Origin: JBHJGM01 sp050331815
GTDB lineage: Bacteria > Verrucomicrobiota > Verrucomicrobiia > Opitutales > JBHJGM01
DNA: 64,000 bases
NCBI GenBank assembly: GCA_050331815.1
Contig: JBHJGM010000002.1
Span: 248,001 to 312,000 of the forward strand
Reading direction: 5' to 3'
A program made the position numbers and the translations under genes. The notes under the pieces were generated by a model. It saw nothing but the letters and a program-made list of their open reading frames with translations. It was not told the DNA's origin and made no database searches. Shown here piece after piece: positions 7,867-16,817 of the stretch. The first letter of the stretch is position 1. Every line of letters begins with the position of its first letter.

Positions 7867-9126
7867 ATGACGACATCGGGCGCAGAGAAGCCCCGCGTTG
7901 TGGTCACGGGTATGGGGGCAGTGACCCCCGTAGGCCTGGGCAAAGACGCGTTTTGGCAAAACCTGCTTGCGGGCAAGAGCGGTATCGTTGGTATCACCCG
8001 TTTCGACACCGCGCAGTTTCCCTGCAAGGTGGCCGGGCAGGTCGATGACTTCGATGCGGGGGACTGGATGGACTTCAAGGAAGCCAAGCGCAACGACCGG
8101 TATACACACCTGGCGGTGGCGGCGGCCCGAATGGCCTTTGAAGATGCCGGCCTGAAAAAGGGCGTCGTCGATCCGGAGCGTTTCGGCGTGATCATCGGCT
8201 CGGGCATCGGCGGCATGAAGAGCATCGAGGAGCAGTCCCGCACGCTCTTCGACCGCGGGCCGCGCAAGATTTCGCCGTTCATGATCCCGATGATCATCCT
8301 GAACATGGCCTCGGGCGTGGTCGCCATAGAACTCGATGCGCGCGGTCCGAATTTCAGCCCGGTCAGCGCCTGCGCTTCAGGTGCGCACGCCATTGGCGAG
8401 GCCATGCGCAAGATTCAGGCTGGCGAGACCGATGCGATGATCGCCGGCGGCACGGAGGCTTCCGTGACCGAACTCGGCATTGCCGGTTTTTGCGCCATGC
8501 GGGCGATGAGCACTCGTTACAACGAGACGCCCGACAAGGCCTCGCGCCCCTTCGACGCCTCCCGTGACGGTTTCGTGATGGGCGAGGGAGCGGGCCTGCT
8601 GCTCATCGAAAGTGAAGCGCACGCCAAGGCGCGCGGCGCAAACATTTATTGTGAGCTCAGCGGCTACGGCGCGACTTGCGATGCCTTTCACATCACCAGC
8701 CCCGACCCGGAGGGTAAAGGCCTGGCGCGCTGCCTCGAACTCGCGCTCAAAGATGCTGGCGTGGAGAAGGAAGCCGTCGACTACATCAATGCGCACGGCA
8801 CTTCGACGCCCCTCAACGACAAGTTTGAGACCATGGCGATCAAGAAGCTCTTTGGCTCGCACGCCCAGGAACTCGCCATCAGCTCGACCAAATCGATGAC
8901 CGGACACCTCCTGGGTGCCGCCGGCGGCATCGAAGCCATTGTCGGTGCCATGGCTGTCCATGATCAGCTCGCCCCGCCGACTATCAACTACGCCGATCCC
9001 GACCCGGATTGCGATCTGGACTACATCCCGAACGAAAAGCGCGCGATGAAGATTGATGTGTCGATCAGCAACAACCTCGGCTTCGGCGGCCACAACGCCT
9101 GCCTGCTCTTCCAGCGCTACGGTTGA
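7867..9126 (+). CDS. fabF: Beta-ketoacyl-ACP synthase II
   Basis: Condenses acyl-ACP with malonyl-ACP in fatty-acid elongation. The 419 residues carry the nucleophile Cys169 in SACASGAHAIG and the two catalytic His residues in INAHGTSTPLND and TKSMTGHLLGAAGG, the Cys-His-His triad of KAS I/II. The C-terminus SNNLGFGGHNACLLF is typical. The ATG at 7867 is the only good start, although the strong AAGGAGG at 7841-7847 sits 19 bases away, unusually far. It ends two bases before the ATG nearest the next gene. Confidence 0.97.
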   Translation: MTTSGAEKPRVVVTGMGAVTPVGLGKDAFWQNLLAGKSGIVGITRFDTAQFPCKVAGQVDDFDAGDWMDFKEAKRNDRYTHLAVAAARMAFEDAGLKKGVVDPERFGVIIGSGIGGMKSIEEQSRTLFDRGPRKISPFMIPMIILNMASGVVAIELDARGPNFSPVSACASGAHAIGEAMRKIQAGETDAMIAGGTEASVTELGIAGFCAMRAMSTRYNETPDKASRPFDASRDGFVMGEGAGLLLIESEAHAKARGANIYCELSGYGATCDAFHITSPDPEGKGLARCLELALKDAGVEKEAVDYINAHGTSTPLNDKFETMAIKKLFGSHAQELAISSTKSMTGHLLGAAGGIEAIVGAMAVHDQLAPPTINYADPDPDCDLDYIPNEKRAMKIDVSISNNLGFGGHNACLLFQRYG

Positions 9127-9152
9127 GCATGGGGATCGGAAAGTTGCCTGCC

Positions 9153-9995
9153 ATGAGTTCCGCAGCGCAACCGGCGTCCAAGACCGATCGCCCTTTTTCT
9201 CGCTGGAAAAATTATTTAGACCAGAAGGCTGCCTTTGTATCCACAGCCTCGGTACAAATCGAGGGTGACTGCTTTGAGGCGATGGAAGGTGCCGCGCGCG
9301 ACGCAGATTTAGCGGGCAGCGTCGATTGCGTTTTCGCGGATCCCCCGTACTTCCTCTCAAATGATGGCGTTACCTGCCAAAACGGGCGCATGGTCAGCGT
9401 CAACAAGGGCAGGTGGGACACCTCGAAAGGTGCGCTGGAAAACCATGCCTTCAATCGGCGCTGGCTCGAATTGTGTCAGCGGCTGCTCAAGCCCGATGGT
9501 ACGTTGTGGGTCAGCGGCACGCATCATGTCATCTACTCGGTGGGCTTTGCCCTGCAGGAACTGGGCTTCAAGCTGCTGAATACGATTGTCTGGGAAAAGC
9601 CGAATCCGCCGCCCAACCTCAGTTGCCGCTATTTCACGCATTCAACCGAGCTGATCATTTGGGCCGCCCGGGATGCGAGCAGCAAGCACACCTTTAACTA
9701 CGCCGAGATGAAGGCGGCCAACGAAGATCGGCAGATGAAGGATGTCTGGCGGCTGACCGCACCGGGCCGGGCAGAAAAAGCCTTTGGCAAACACCCCACG
9801 CAAAAGCCTTTGGCGCTCGTCGAGCGTTGCCTGGAAGCCTCGACACGGCCTGGTGACCTCGTGCTCGATCCTTTTTCAGGGAGCGGAACCACCCTCATCG
9901 CGGCTCAAAAGCTGGGTCGATTTGCCATCGGCATCGAAGGCGACTCCCAGCACGTGGAGCTGGCGACACGGCGTATCCAAAGTTTGGAGACTTGA
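9153..9995 (+). CDS. Orphan site-specific DNA (adenine-N6) methyltransferase, beta-type
   Basis: About 280 residues. The catalytic motif IV (DPPY, in CVFADPPYFLSNDG) precedes the AdoMet-binding motif I (DPFSGSGTTLIAA) near the C-terminus, with KHPTQKP just before it. This permuted order defines the beta class of amino-methyltransferases, which includes CcrM/HinfI- and DpnA-like enzymes. Segments such as TLWVSGTHHVIYSVGFALQE and NLSCRYFTHSTELIIWA also recall that group. The target sequence cannot be read from the protein. No restriction endonuclease gene is adjacent, so it appears to be a solitary methylase. An ATG at 9129, five bases after the fabF stop codon begins, is an alternative start. 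Convergent with lpd, with abutting stops. Confidence 0.88.
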   Translation: MSSAAQPASKTDRPFSRWKNYLDQKAAFVSTASVQIEGDCFEAMEGAARDADLAGSVDCVFADPPYFLSNDGVTCQNGRMVSVNKGRWDTSKGALENHAFNRRWLELCQRLLKPDGTLWVSGTHHVIYSVGFALQELGFKLLNTIVWEKPNPPPNLSCRYFTHSTELIIWAARDASSKHTFNYAEMKAANEDRQMKDVWRLTAPGRAEKAFGKHPTQKPLALVERCLEASTRPGDLVLDPFSGSGTTLIAAQKLGRFAIGIEGDSQHVELATRRIQSLET

Positions 9996-11402
9996 CTACA
10001 GGCTGTGGATGGCGGCTTTGTCGGCGGCCAGGGCGGCTTCCTTGAAGGACTCACCCAAGGTGGGGTGTGCGGTGATCGTGCGGGCAATGTCTTCGGTGCT
10101 GGCCCCATACTCCATATGGGTGACGGCGGCGGCAATCAGCTCGGAAGCGTTTTTGGCGATCATCTGCACACCCAGCACGCGATCAGTCTCGGCATCGGCG
10201 ATAACCTTGATGAAGCCGTCAGTGGCGTCGGTGGCGATGGCTCGACCGTTGGCGGCCAATGCAAACTTGCCAGACTTTACCTGGTGGCCGGCTTCCTTGG
10301 CTTCGGCCTCGCCCAGGCCGACGGAGGCGACTTCCGGCTCGGTGTAGATTACGTTGGGCACGCGCGTGTAGTCGGCATGTGCATACTTGCCGGCCAGATG
10401 ATCCGCCAGGGCAACGCCGTCTTCCTCGGCCTTGTGGGCCAGCATCGGCCCCGCGATCAAGTCGCCGATCGCGTACACGCCGGGCACGTTGGTGGCAAAG
10501 TGCGCGTTGACTTTCACGCGGCGCTTGTCGTCGAGTTCGACCCCCGCCTTGTCCAGGTTGAGAGTCTCCGGACAGGGCCGGCGGCCCACGCAGACCAAAA
10601 TTTTGTCGGCCTCAAAGCGCAGCTTTTCGCCGTCGCGCTCTGCGGTCAGAAAAGTCTTTTTCTTCTCGTTTTCGACACCGGTCACCTTGGCGCCCAGTTC
10701 AAAGGCGAGGCCCTGTTTTTTGAAGATGCGTAAGGCCATTTTGGATACGTCTTCGTCGAAGGTGGGCGCTATTTTGGGCAGCAGCTCGACCACGGTCACA
10801 TCGCTGCCCAGGCGAGCCCAAACCGATCCCAGTTCGAGCCCGATGGCACCGCCGCCCACCACCACGAGATTCGCGGGGACTTTCTCAAAGGCGATGGCCT
10901 CCGTGCTGGAGACTACGGTCTTCCCGTCGAACTTCATGAAAGGCAGTTCCACGGGCACGGACCCCGCGGCCAGCACGATGTGCTTCGCGGCGATTTGCGT
11001 GGCTTTTTTCTCTTCGCCAGCGATGTCGACCTTGCCCTCGCCGGCAAGGCTGCCGCTGCCGTGAAAAATGGTGATCTTGCGCGCTTCAACAAGCTGTTTC
11101 ACACCGCCGACCAGCTTCGAGACAACGGCATCCTTGTGCTTCATGAGTACGCCGATATCGACCTGCAGGTCTTTGTGCTGAATGCCGTGGTGCGCGCCGC
11201 GGTCGTGCAGAAAATGATACATCTCCGTGGAATGCAGCAAGGCCTTCGAGGGGATGCAGCCAATATTCAGACAAGTGCCACCCAGGGTCTTGTCCTTCTC
11301 GATGAGGGCCGTTTTGAGTCCGTTTTGGGCGGCGCGAATGGCGCAGACATACCCGCCGGGACCGGAGCCAATGACGGCAACGTCAAATGTGTTTTCAGCC
11401 AT
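9996..11402 (-). CDS. lpdA: Dihydrolipoyl dehydrogenase (E3)
   Basis: Flavoenzyme that reoxidises dihydrolipoyl groups of 2-oxo acid dehydrogenase complexes with NAD+. The 468 residues show the FAD motif VAVIGSGPGGYVCAIRAAQ, the redox-active disulfide in GGTCLNIGCIPSKALL, the NAD motif VVVGGGAIGLELGSVWARLG, the second FAD segment VYAIGDL, and the catalytic His-Glu region TITAHPTLGESFKEAA. The ATG at 11402 overlaps by one base the TGA stop of the upstream sulfotransferase gene (TGATG), implying translational coupling. As the last gene of the sucA-sucB-sulfotransferase-lpd operon it most likely serves 2-oxoglutarate dehydrogenase, perhaps shared with other complexes. Confidence 0.97.
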   Translation of the reverse strand: MAENTFDVAVIGSGPGGYVCAIRAAQNGLKTALIEKDKTLGGTCLNIGCIPSKALLHSTEMYHFLHDRGAHHGIQHKDLQVDIGVLMKHKDAVVSKLVGGVKQLVEARKITIFHGSGSLAGEGKVDIAGEEKKATQIAAKHIVLAAGSVPVELPFMKFDGKTVVSSTEAIAFEKVPANLVVVGGGAIGLELGSVWARLGSDVTVVELLPKIAPTFDEDVSKMALRIFKKQGLAFELGAKVTGVENEKKKTFLTAERDGEKLRFEADKILVCVGRRPCPETLNLDKAGVELDDKRRVKVNAHFATNVPGVYAIGDLIAGPMLAHKAEEDGVALADHLAGKYAHADYTRVPNVIYTEPEVASVGLGEAEAKEAGHQVKSGKFALAANGRAIATDATDGFIKVIADAETDRVLGVQMIAKNASELIAAAVTHMEYGASTEDIARTITAHPTLGESFKEAALAADKAAIHSL

Positions 11403-12277
11403 CAGGAGCAGCAGTGTGCAGCGTTTGCCCAACTCGTCGGCACATGTGATTTATAGCGGGCATAAACATATTCGTACACGAAGCTGAAGCGGTCTCGGCA
11501 GTGCTGCAATACCGATTGGTCGAATTCTTTGTGGCGAACCGTGGCGTTGTGCGAGGTGTCGCAAGCAGCCGGCAAGTAATCCACGCCCAGGTAGGCGCAA
11601 ACGCGTCGCATGGTTGGCTCAGTGAACAATTTCTCGAAGAAAAGGACCAAGCAGTCCGTTTCCGGTACGCCCGCTTCGTCGAGGGATTCGAGCGTCTTCA
11701 CGTAGTTACTTCTCTCGAAATAGGTCCGGTCATCGAGGTTCGCCAGAACGGTCTGTGCACGGAGCGTCTCGCCGCGGGCGCGGGCATCATACCAGCACTG
11801 GGAAAGATGGCGGTCCACCGGGTCACGCATGACGAAGAGAAATTTCACGCGTTCGTGCCAATGGTGCATACGGGCAAAGGTCTCGGGCGGCAGCAGCTGG
11901 TAGGCGGGCGACATGTCCGCGAAGACGCGCTCTGTTTGAATCTCGCGGCGATAGTAATCCAGGTAGGCCGATGACTCGTAGAGCAGACGCGCCCCGTCGA
12001 TCAGCGCTCTTAGCTTTGCAAAAGCCTCGCCTTGCGCATTGTCCAGGGTGCCTGTTTTGGCCAAGGAGGTGGCTTCCTGAGCCAGGTTTTGCAGGGCTCG
12101 ACGACGAAAGTGCGCACGTTCTTCGGGTACCGGCGAGAAGGCCAGGTCGAAGAAGTGAAAAGCCTTCATCGGGCTGGCGAGTACCTGCGGATGCGACAAA
12201 AAATACTGAGCCAGCCAGGAGGATCCGGTTTTCTGTGCGCCGATGCCCAGCAGGAGCGTTTTGCCTTGTAGGCTCAT
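11402..12277 (-). CDS. Sulfotransferase family protein inside the 2-oxoglutarate dehydrogenase operon
   Basis: A 291-residue cytosolic PAPS-dependent sulfotransferase by motif. The 5'-phosphosulfate loop is GIGAQKTGSSWLAQYFLSHP near the N-terminus and the 3'-phosphate-binding segment is FLFVMRDPVDRHLSQCWYDA around residues 130-150. A Tyr/Arg-rich acceptor region and a C-terminal DTSHNATVRHKEFDQSV segment follow. ATG 12277 directly starts MSLQGKTLLLGIGAQKTG; the frame is open far upstream but that part is antisense-like shadow of sucB. The acceptor substrate is unknown. It lies 44 bases after sucB and overlaps lpd by one base, so it is embedded in a central-metabolism operon, which is unexpected. 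Confidence 0.85.
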   Translation of the reverse strand: MSLQGKTLLLGIGAQKTGSSWLAQYFLSHPQVLASPMKAFHFFDLAFSPVPEERAHFRRRALQNLAQEATSLAKTGTLDNAQGEAFAKLRALIDGARLLYESSAYLDYYRREIQTERVFADMSPAYQLLPPETFARMHHWHERVKFLFVMRDPVDRHLSQCWYDARARGETLRAQTVLANLDDRTYFERSNYVKTLESLDEAGVPETDCLVLFFEKLFTEPTMRRVCAYLGVDYLPAACDTSHNATVRHKEFDQSVLQHCRDRFSFVYEYVYARYKSHVPTSWANAAHCCS

Positions 12278-12321
12278 TGGCCACAGCCAATCGGCGGATG
12301 TCCGAAAGTTTAAAGTACGGC

Positions 12322-13617
12322 CTATATGCCGAAGAGCAGGCGCGCAGGGTCTTCGATGGCCTCCTTGACCTTGACCAAGAAGGTCACAGCTTCCTTCCCA
12401 TCGACGATGCGGTGATCGTAGCTCAGGGCGAGATACATCATCGGGCGCGCCACGACTGCGCCATCGATCACTACCGGACGCTGCTGAATGTTGTGCAGAC
12501 CGAGGATGCCACTTTGCGGTGGATTCAAAATAGGTGTGGAGAGCATCGAGCCGTAGACCCCGCCATTGGAAATGGTGAAGACACCGCCTTCCAAATCGCC
12601 CACCTGAATTTTTCCAGCTTTGGCACGCTTGGCGTAATCGATGATGCCCTGCTCGATGCCCGCGAAGTCCTTCTGATCGCAATCGCGCACGACGGGCACG
12701 ATCAGCCCTTTGTCCGTGCCGACGGCGATGCCAATGTCGAAGAAATGATTCTGGACGATCTCCTCGCCGTCGACCTGCGCATTGATGGAGGGTACGGCCT
12801 GGAGCGCCTGCACCACGGCCTTCACAAAGAAGGACATGAAGCCGAGCTTGATGCCGTGACGCTCGACAAAGGCGTCCTGATGCTTTTTGCGCAGGGCCAT
12901 GACCGCGCTCATGTCGCATTCGTTGAAAGTGGTCAGGATGGCTGCTTCGTGCTGCGCGTAGACCAGGCGCTCGGCGATCTTGCGGCGCAGCGGCGTCATC
13001 TTGCGGCGGGTCTGCCGTTCACTGGCGGGCGCGGCTGAAGGCGCGCGCGTGGGCTCGATGGGTCGGGGTTGGTCCGAAGCGCTGGACGGCGCTTTCGCCT
13101 CGAGCGATTCGATGGCGGCGACCATGTCTGCCTTGGTCACGCGGCCATGCGGACCCGAACCAGGGACGGAGGCGGGCTGCAGCCCGCTTTCGGCGGATAG
13201 ACGCCGGACGGCCGGACCCGCGTTTTCAGAGCGATCCGGCCCGGGTGTGGCGCGCTTGCCGTTGCTTTCGACGGCGGCCGTCTTCGCGGGGGTGGGCTCG
13301 ATTTTTTTGGGCGGTTCGGCGGCCTTGGCCGTGTCTTCCGATGCCTTGCCCTCGGCGGGCTTGGCAGCTTCGGTGTCAATGGCGGCCACCACCTGGCCGA
13401 TTTCGACTTCGTCGCCCTCGGCGGCTTGGCGCTGGATTACCCCGGCGGCTTCGGCGGTCCCTTCGGAAGTGACTTTATCAGTCTCCAGATCGTAGAGCAC
13501 CTGCCCGACTTCCACGTAGTCGCCGTCGTTCACGTGCCAGGCGGCCAGAATACCGCTGGATATGGATTCGCCCATAGCGGGCACTTTAACTTCGGTCGAC
13601 ATGGCTGCAGTCGTCAT
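12322..13617 (-). CDS. sucB: Dihydrolipoyllysine-residue succinyltransferase (E2 of 2-oxoglutarate dehydrogenase)
   Basis: Core of the 2-oxoglutarate dehydrogenase complex, passing succinyl from lipoamide to CoA. The 431 residues comprise an N-terminal lipoyl domain with the lipoylated Lys48 in LETDKVTSEG, a long Ala/Pro/Lys-rich flexible linker, a peripheral-subunit-binding domain (VRRLSAESGLQPASVPGSG), a second linker, and the catalytic domain ending in SYDHRIVDGKEAV with the catalytic His and Asp. One lipoyl domain is standard for SucB. An ATG five codons downstream (start MSTEVKVPAMG) is an equally good start. Lies 59 bases after sucA. Confidence 0.96.
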   Translation of the reverse strand: MTTAAMSTEVKVPAMGESISSGILAAWHVNDGDYVEVGQVLYDLETDKVTSEGTAEAAGVIQRQAAEGDEVEIGQVVAAIDTEAAKPAEGKASEDTAKAAEPPKKIEPTPAKTAAVESNGKRATPGPDRSENAGPAVRRLSAESGLQPASVPGSGPHGRVTKADMVAAIESLEAKAPSSASDQPRPIEPTRAPSAAPASERQTRRKMTPLRRKIAERLVYAQHEAAILTTFNECDMSAVMALRKKHQDAFVERHGIKLGFMSFFVKAVVQALQAVPSINAQVDGEEIVQNHFFDIGIAVGTDKGLIVPVVRDCDQKDFAGIEQGIIDYAKRAKAGKIQVGDLEGGVFTISNGGVYGSMLSTPILNPPQSGILGLHNIQQRPVVIDGAVVARPMMYLALSYDHRIVDGKEAVTFLVKVKEAIEDPARLLFGI

Positions 13618-13676
13618 TGAAAGACGGATACAACGCCGGGCGGCGTCGTGGCAATCATCCGCATCGTCAGAAACCT

Positions 13677-16463
13677 CTAGAGCGTAAAGGCCTGCTTGAC
13701 GAGCGCTTCCTGCTCCAGCTTGTGCAGGGCCAGCGAACCGGGCGCGGGGCTGGCAGCGGGTTCACGTCCGGCGTAGGCCGGGCGAATCCCCGTGGCGTTT
13801 TCGAGTACGTCGCGTAAGAAATTCCAGGCACCCATGTTGCGGGGCTCTTCCTGGCACCAGACAAAATGCGTCTTCGTGCCAACGCTGCTGAGCGTGCGTT
13901 TGAAGAGTTCCTCGTGCACAGGGTAAAACTGCTCCACGCGGACGATGGCGGCGTCCTTGATCTTGTGTTCGCGCCGGTAGGCCAGCAGGTGGTAATAGAC
14001 CTTGCCCGCGCAGCAGATGACGCGCTTGGGAGTTTCGGGTGCCGCCGCGTCGGGGATGATCTCCTCGAAGTGCCCACGGGTGAAGTCGCTGACGCTGGAA
14101 ACGCATCCCTTGTGGCGCAGCAGACTCTTGGGCGCCATCACGATGAGCGGCTTGCGGAAGGGGCGCTTCATCTGACGGCGCAGCAGGTGAAAATACTGGG
14201 CGGGCGTCGTCAGGTTGCAGACCTGGATGTTGTTCTCGGCACAGGCTTCCAAAAAGCGCTCCAGCCGTGCCGAACTGTGCTCGGGGCCCTGGCCCTCGTA
14301 GCCGTGCGGCAGCAGCATGACCAGCCCGCTCACGCGCTGCCACTTCGATTCGCTGCTGGTGATGAATTGATCGATGATGACCTGGGCTCCGTTGACGAAG
14401 TCTCCAAACTGAGCCTCCCAAAGCGCCAACATGTCCGGGTAATCCAGCGAATACCCAAAGTCGAAGCCAAGTACACCGGCCTCGGAGAGACTCGAGTTGT
14501 GCACACAAAAATTTGCGATATCGCCTTCGAGGTGTTCCAGCGGCACGTAGCGCTCGCCGGTTTCGACATCGTAAAACGCGCAGTGACGCTGGCTGAAGGT
14601 GCCGCGCTCGCTGTCCTGGCCCGAGAGGCGCACCGGTGTGCCGTCGTGCATCAGGGTGCCGAAGGCCAGTTGCTCAGCGAAGGCCCAGTCGATGTCCTTG
14701 CCCGCTTCAAAGTTGGCGCGCTTGGCTTCAAGTTGGCGCTTGATCTTGGGGTTGATCTTGAAGCCGTCCGGCACGCTGGTGAGGGTATTCGCAACCGGCT
14801 CCAGGTGCGATTTGTTGACCGAGGTTTTAACAGGCCGGAAGTTGTAGCTCGGCTGAAACACGGCGGTCGAGCCAGAGTACTGGTCGCGCTTGCGCTTGGA
14901 AGAACCCTCGGCCTCTTTCTCGCGGGTAAAGGCGGAGTTGAGGGTTTTCTGGTACTCGTTTTGAATTTCGGTGGCCTCGGCTTCGGTCAGGTCGCCTTCA
15001 GCGATCATGTGGTCGGTCAGACGCTGGGAAATCTTTGGATGCTTGGCAATGGTGCGGTACATCGCCGGCTGGGTGAAGCCGGGCTCGTCCGACTCGTTGT
15101 GACCGTGGCGGCGGTAGCAATACAGGTCGATGACCACGTCGTCACCAAACGCTTGGCGGTAATCCAGTGCCATCTCCGCCACGTGCATGACGGCCAGCGG
15201 ATCGTCACCGTTGACGTGAAAGATCGGCACCTCGACCATCTTGGCCACATCGGTACAGTAGCGGCTGGAGCGGGCTTCGTCTGGATCGGTGGTGAAGCCG
15301 ATCTGGTTGTTGATGACCAGATGAAACGTGCCGCCGGTACGGTAGCCCTTCAGCTGCGACATGTTGAAAACCTCGGCAACCACGCCCTGCCCCGCGAAGG
15401 CGGCGTCGCCGTGGATGAGCAGCGGCAGCACTTTTTTGCGCTCCAGGTCGCCTCGGATGCGCTGGCGCGCCCGGGCCTTGCCCTCGACAACCGCGTTGAC
15501 CGCTTCCAGGTGCGACGGGTTGGAGGCCAGTCGCACGTCGATCTCGTGACCATCGGCGGTGCGGCGAATCGATTCGTAGCCCAGGTGGTATTTGACGTCG
15601 CCGTCGCCGTGCGCGGTGTCGGGCAGGTAGTTTTCCGAGAACTCGCGAAAGATGAACTCGTAGGATTTGCCCACGATGTTGGCCAGCACGTTGAGGCGAC
15701 CGCGATGGGCCATGCCCATGACAATCTCGTGCACGCCGGTCGTCGGGCTGCGCTGGATGATCGCTTCTAAGAGCGGAATCATCGTTTCGGCGCCTTCTAG
15801 GGAAAAACGTTTTTGCCCCACGTAGCGCGTGTGCAAAAAGCGCTCAAAGATCTCGGCCTCGAATAGCTTGCGCAGGATTTGCAGCTTGGCCTCGCGATCG
15901 TAGCGCGGCTGGTTGTTGCCCTCCTCCATGCACTGCTGCAGCCAGCGGCGCTTGGGCGTTTCCTGAATGTGCAGGTACTCAACGCCGATGGGACCGCAAT
16001 AGGTGGTGCTGAGACGGTCGAGCAGGTCGGACACGCTCATAGGTCCGCCCTTCAAATAGTTGCCCGTGTAATAAACGTCCTCCAGGTCGGCGGATTCAAA
16101 GCCGAGGCGCTCCATCGACAGGCGCGGATTGACCGGTGGCTCCGAGGCCAGCGGATTGAGGTGTGCCTGAGTGTGGCCAATCGAACGGTAGGCGTAGATC
16201 GCGCCGATCACATTGGCTTGCTTGATCGCGTCGGGCGTGCCGGCTTCCCGGCTCGCGGGCCGCGCGAGGGTGTCCGTGCTGCCATTGCCGTGCCCGTTTT
16301 TGCCGTTTTTAAAACGCGGGGGCGGTAGCTGCTGGGCGAGGGTGAAGCCCTCAAAAAACGCCCGCCAGTCCGGCTCGAGCGAGTCGGGCTGGCGCAGCCA
16401 GTCGTTATAGTAGGCGTCAATGACGTCCGCGTTGGCGCGATTGGCAAAGGCCAGATTTCTCAT
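13677..16463 (-). CDS. sucA: 2-oxoglutarate dehydrogenase E1 component
   Basis: Thiamine-diphosphate-dependent decarboxylase of the TCA cycle. About 928 residues, matching the usual 900-950. The N-terminal E2-binding helix is FANRANADVIDAYYNDWLRQP. Further along are the substrate-site segment GMAHRGRLNVLANI, the FHLVINNQIGFTT and VNGDDPLAVMHVAEMALDYR pieces of the ThDP-Mg site, CYRRHGHNESDEP, and the C-terminal transketolase-like pyrimidine domain (YEGQGPEHSSARLERFL, VWCQEEPRNMGAW). ATG 16463 gives the typical MRNLAFANRAN start; an ATG at 16496 and a TTG at 16541 in frame would add residues without support. First gene of the operon; divergent from the small gene at 16590. Confidence 0.97.
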   Translation of the reverse strand: MRNLAFANRANADVIDAYYNDWLRQPDSLEPDWRAFFEGFTLAQQLPPPRFKNGKNGHGNGSTDTLARPASREAGTPDAIKQANVIGAIYAYRSIGHTQAHLNPLASEPPVNPRLSMERLGFESADLEDVYYTGNYLKGGPMSVSDLLDRLSTTYCGPIGVEYLHIQETPKRRWLQQCMEEGNNQPRYDREAKLQILRKLFEAEIFERFLHTRYVGQKRFSLEGAETMIPLLEAIIQRSPTTGVHEIVMGMAHRGRLNVLANIVGKSYEFIFREFSENYLPDTAHGDGDVKYHLGYESIRRTADGHEIDVRLASNPSHLEAVNAVVEGKARARQRIRGDLERKKVLPLLIHGDAAFAGQGVVAEVFNMSQLKGYRTGGTFHLVINNQIGFTTDPDEARSSRYCTDVAKMVEVPIFHVNGDDPLAVMHVAEMALDYRQAFGDDVVIDLYCYRRHGHNESDEPGFTQPAMYRTIAKHPKISQRLTDHMIAEGDLTEAEATEIQNEYQKTLNSAFTREKEAEGSSKRKRDQYSGSTAVFQPSYNFRPVKTSVNKSHLEPVANTLTSVPDGFKINPKIKRQLEAKRANFEAGKDIDWAFAEQLAFGTLMHDGTPVRLSGQDSERGTFSQRHCAFYDVETGERYVPLEHLEGDIANFCVHNSSLSEAGVLGFDFGYSLDYPDMLALWEAQFGDFVNGAQVIIDQFITSSESKWQRVSGLVMLLPHGYEGQGPEHSSARLERFLEACAENNIQVCNLTTPAQYFHLLRRQMKRPFRKPLIVMAPKSLLRHKGCVSSVSDFTRGHFEEIIPDAAAPETPKRVICCAGKVYYHLLAYRREHKIKDAAIVRVEQFYPVHEELFKRTLSSVGTKTHFVWCQEEPRNMGAWNFLRDVLENATGIRPAYAGREPAASPAPGSLALHKLEQEALVKQAFTL

Positions 16464-16589
16464 TGGGTACGACTTACGCTCCGATTCAAGCAGCATAGTC
16501 AGGGACCTGCCGTCGGCAAGCCTGATCGGGTCGCTTGGCAAAGGCTGAAGCTATCTTGATTCCCAGGGCCATCTGGACGAAATTCCACC

Positions 16590-16811
16590 ATGCTTACGAG
16601 GATCGAACAGCTCTTGCGCCAGGTCGAGAATCCCCAAACTCCCGAGGAGCGCCTGAGCGCCCTGCGCGAACTGGACGTGATCTCGCCCGATGACCGCCAG
16701 ACGCTACCGCCGCGGTTGGTGCACTTTCTTCAGCGCCGCAGCTACGACAAGGCGCGGGCTTTTATCGCCGGCGACACCGAACAGCCGACCGGCAACTGCG
16801 GTCAGGGGTAG
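16590..16811 (+). CDS. Small hypothetical protein
   Basis: A 73-residue charged protein with no signal peptide or membrane segment. Residues 1-60 read as two or three amphipathic helices (MLTRIEQLLRQVENP, EERLSALRELD, RLVHFLQRRSYDKARAFI), with a Glu/Arg/Leu composition typical of a real soluble small protein. The Gly/Cys tail looks less structured. It is divergent from sucA (about 125 bases between starts) and converges on the SdpI-like gene with a 6-base gap. I do not recognise the family. Confidence 0.55.
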   Translation: MLTRIEQLLRQVENPQTPEERLSALRELDVISPDDRQTLPPRLVHFLQRRSYDKARAFIAGDTEQPTGNCGQG

Positions 16812-16817
16812 TCCAGG

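Noticed and set aside
12278..12919. Upstream extension of the sulfotransferase frame
   Set aside because: The extension overlaps sucB in another frame and shows Arg/His-rich nonsense composition; the real start is ATG 12277.
13866..15770. Long plus-strand open frame (634 codons) antisense to sucA
   Set aside because: It is a shadow caused by high third-position GC; it has no recognisable motif, whereas the minus strand encodes an intact E1 subunit.
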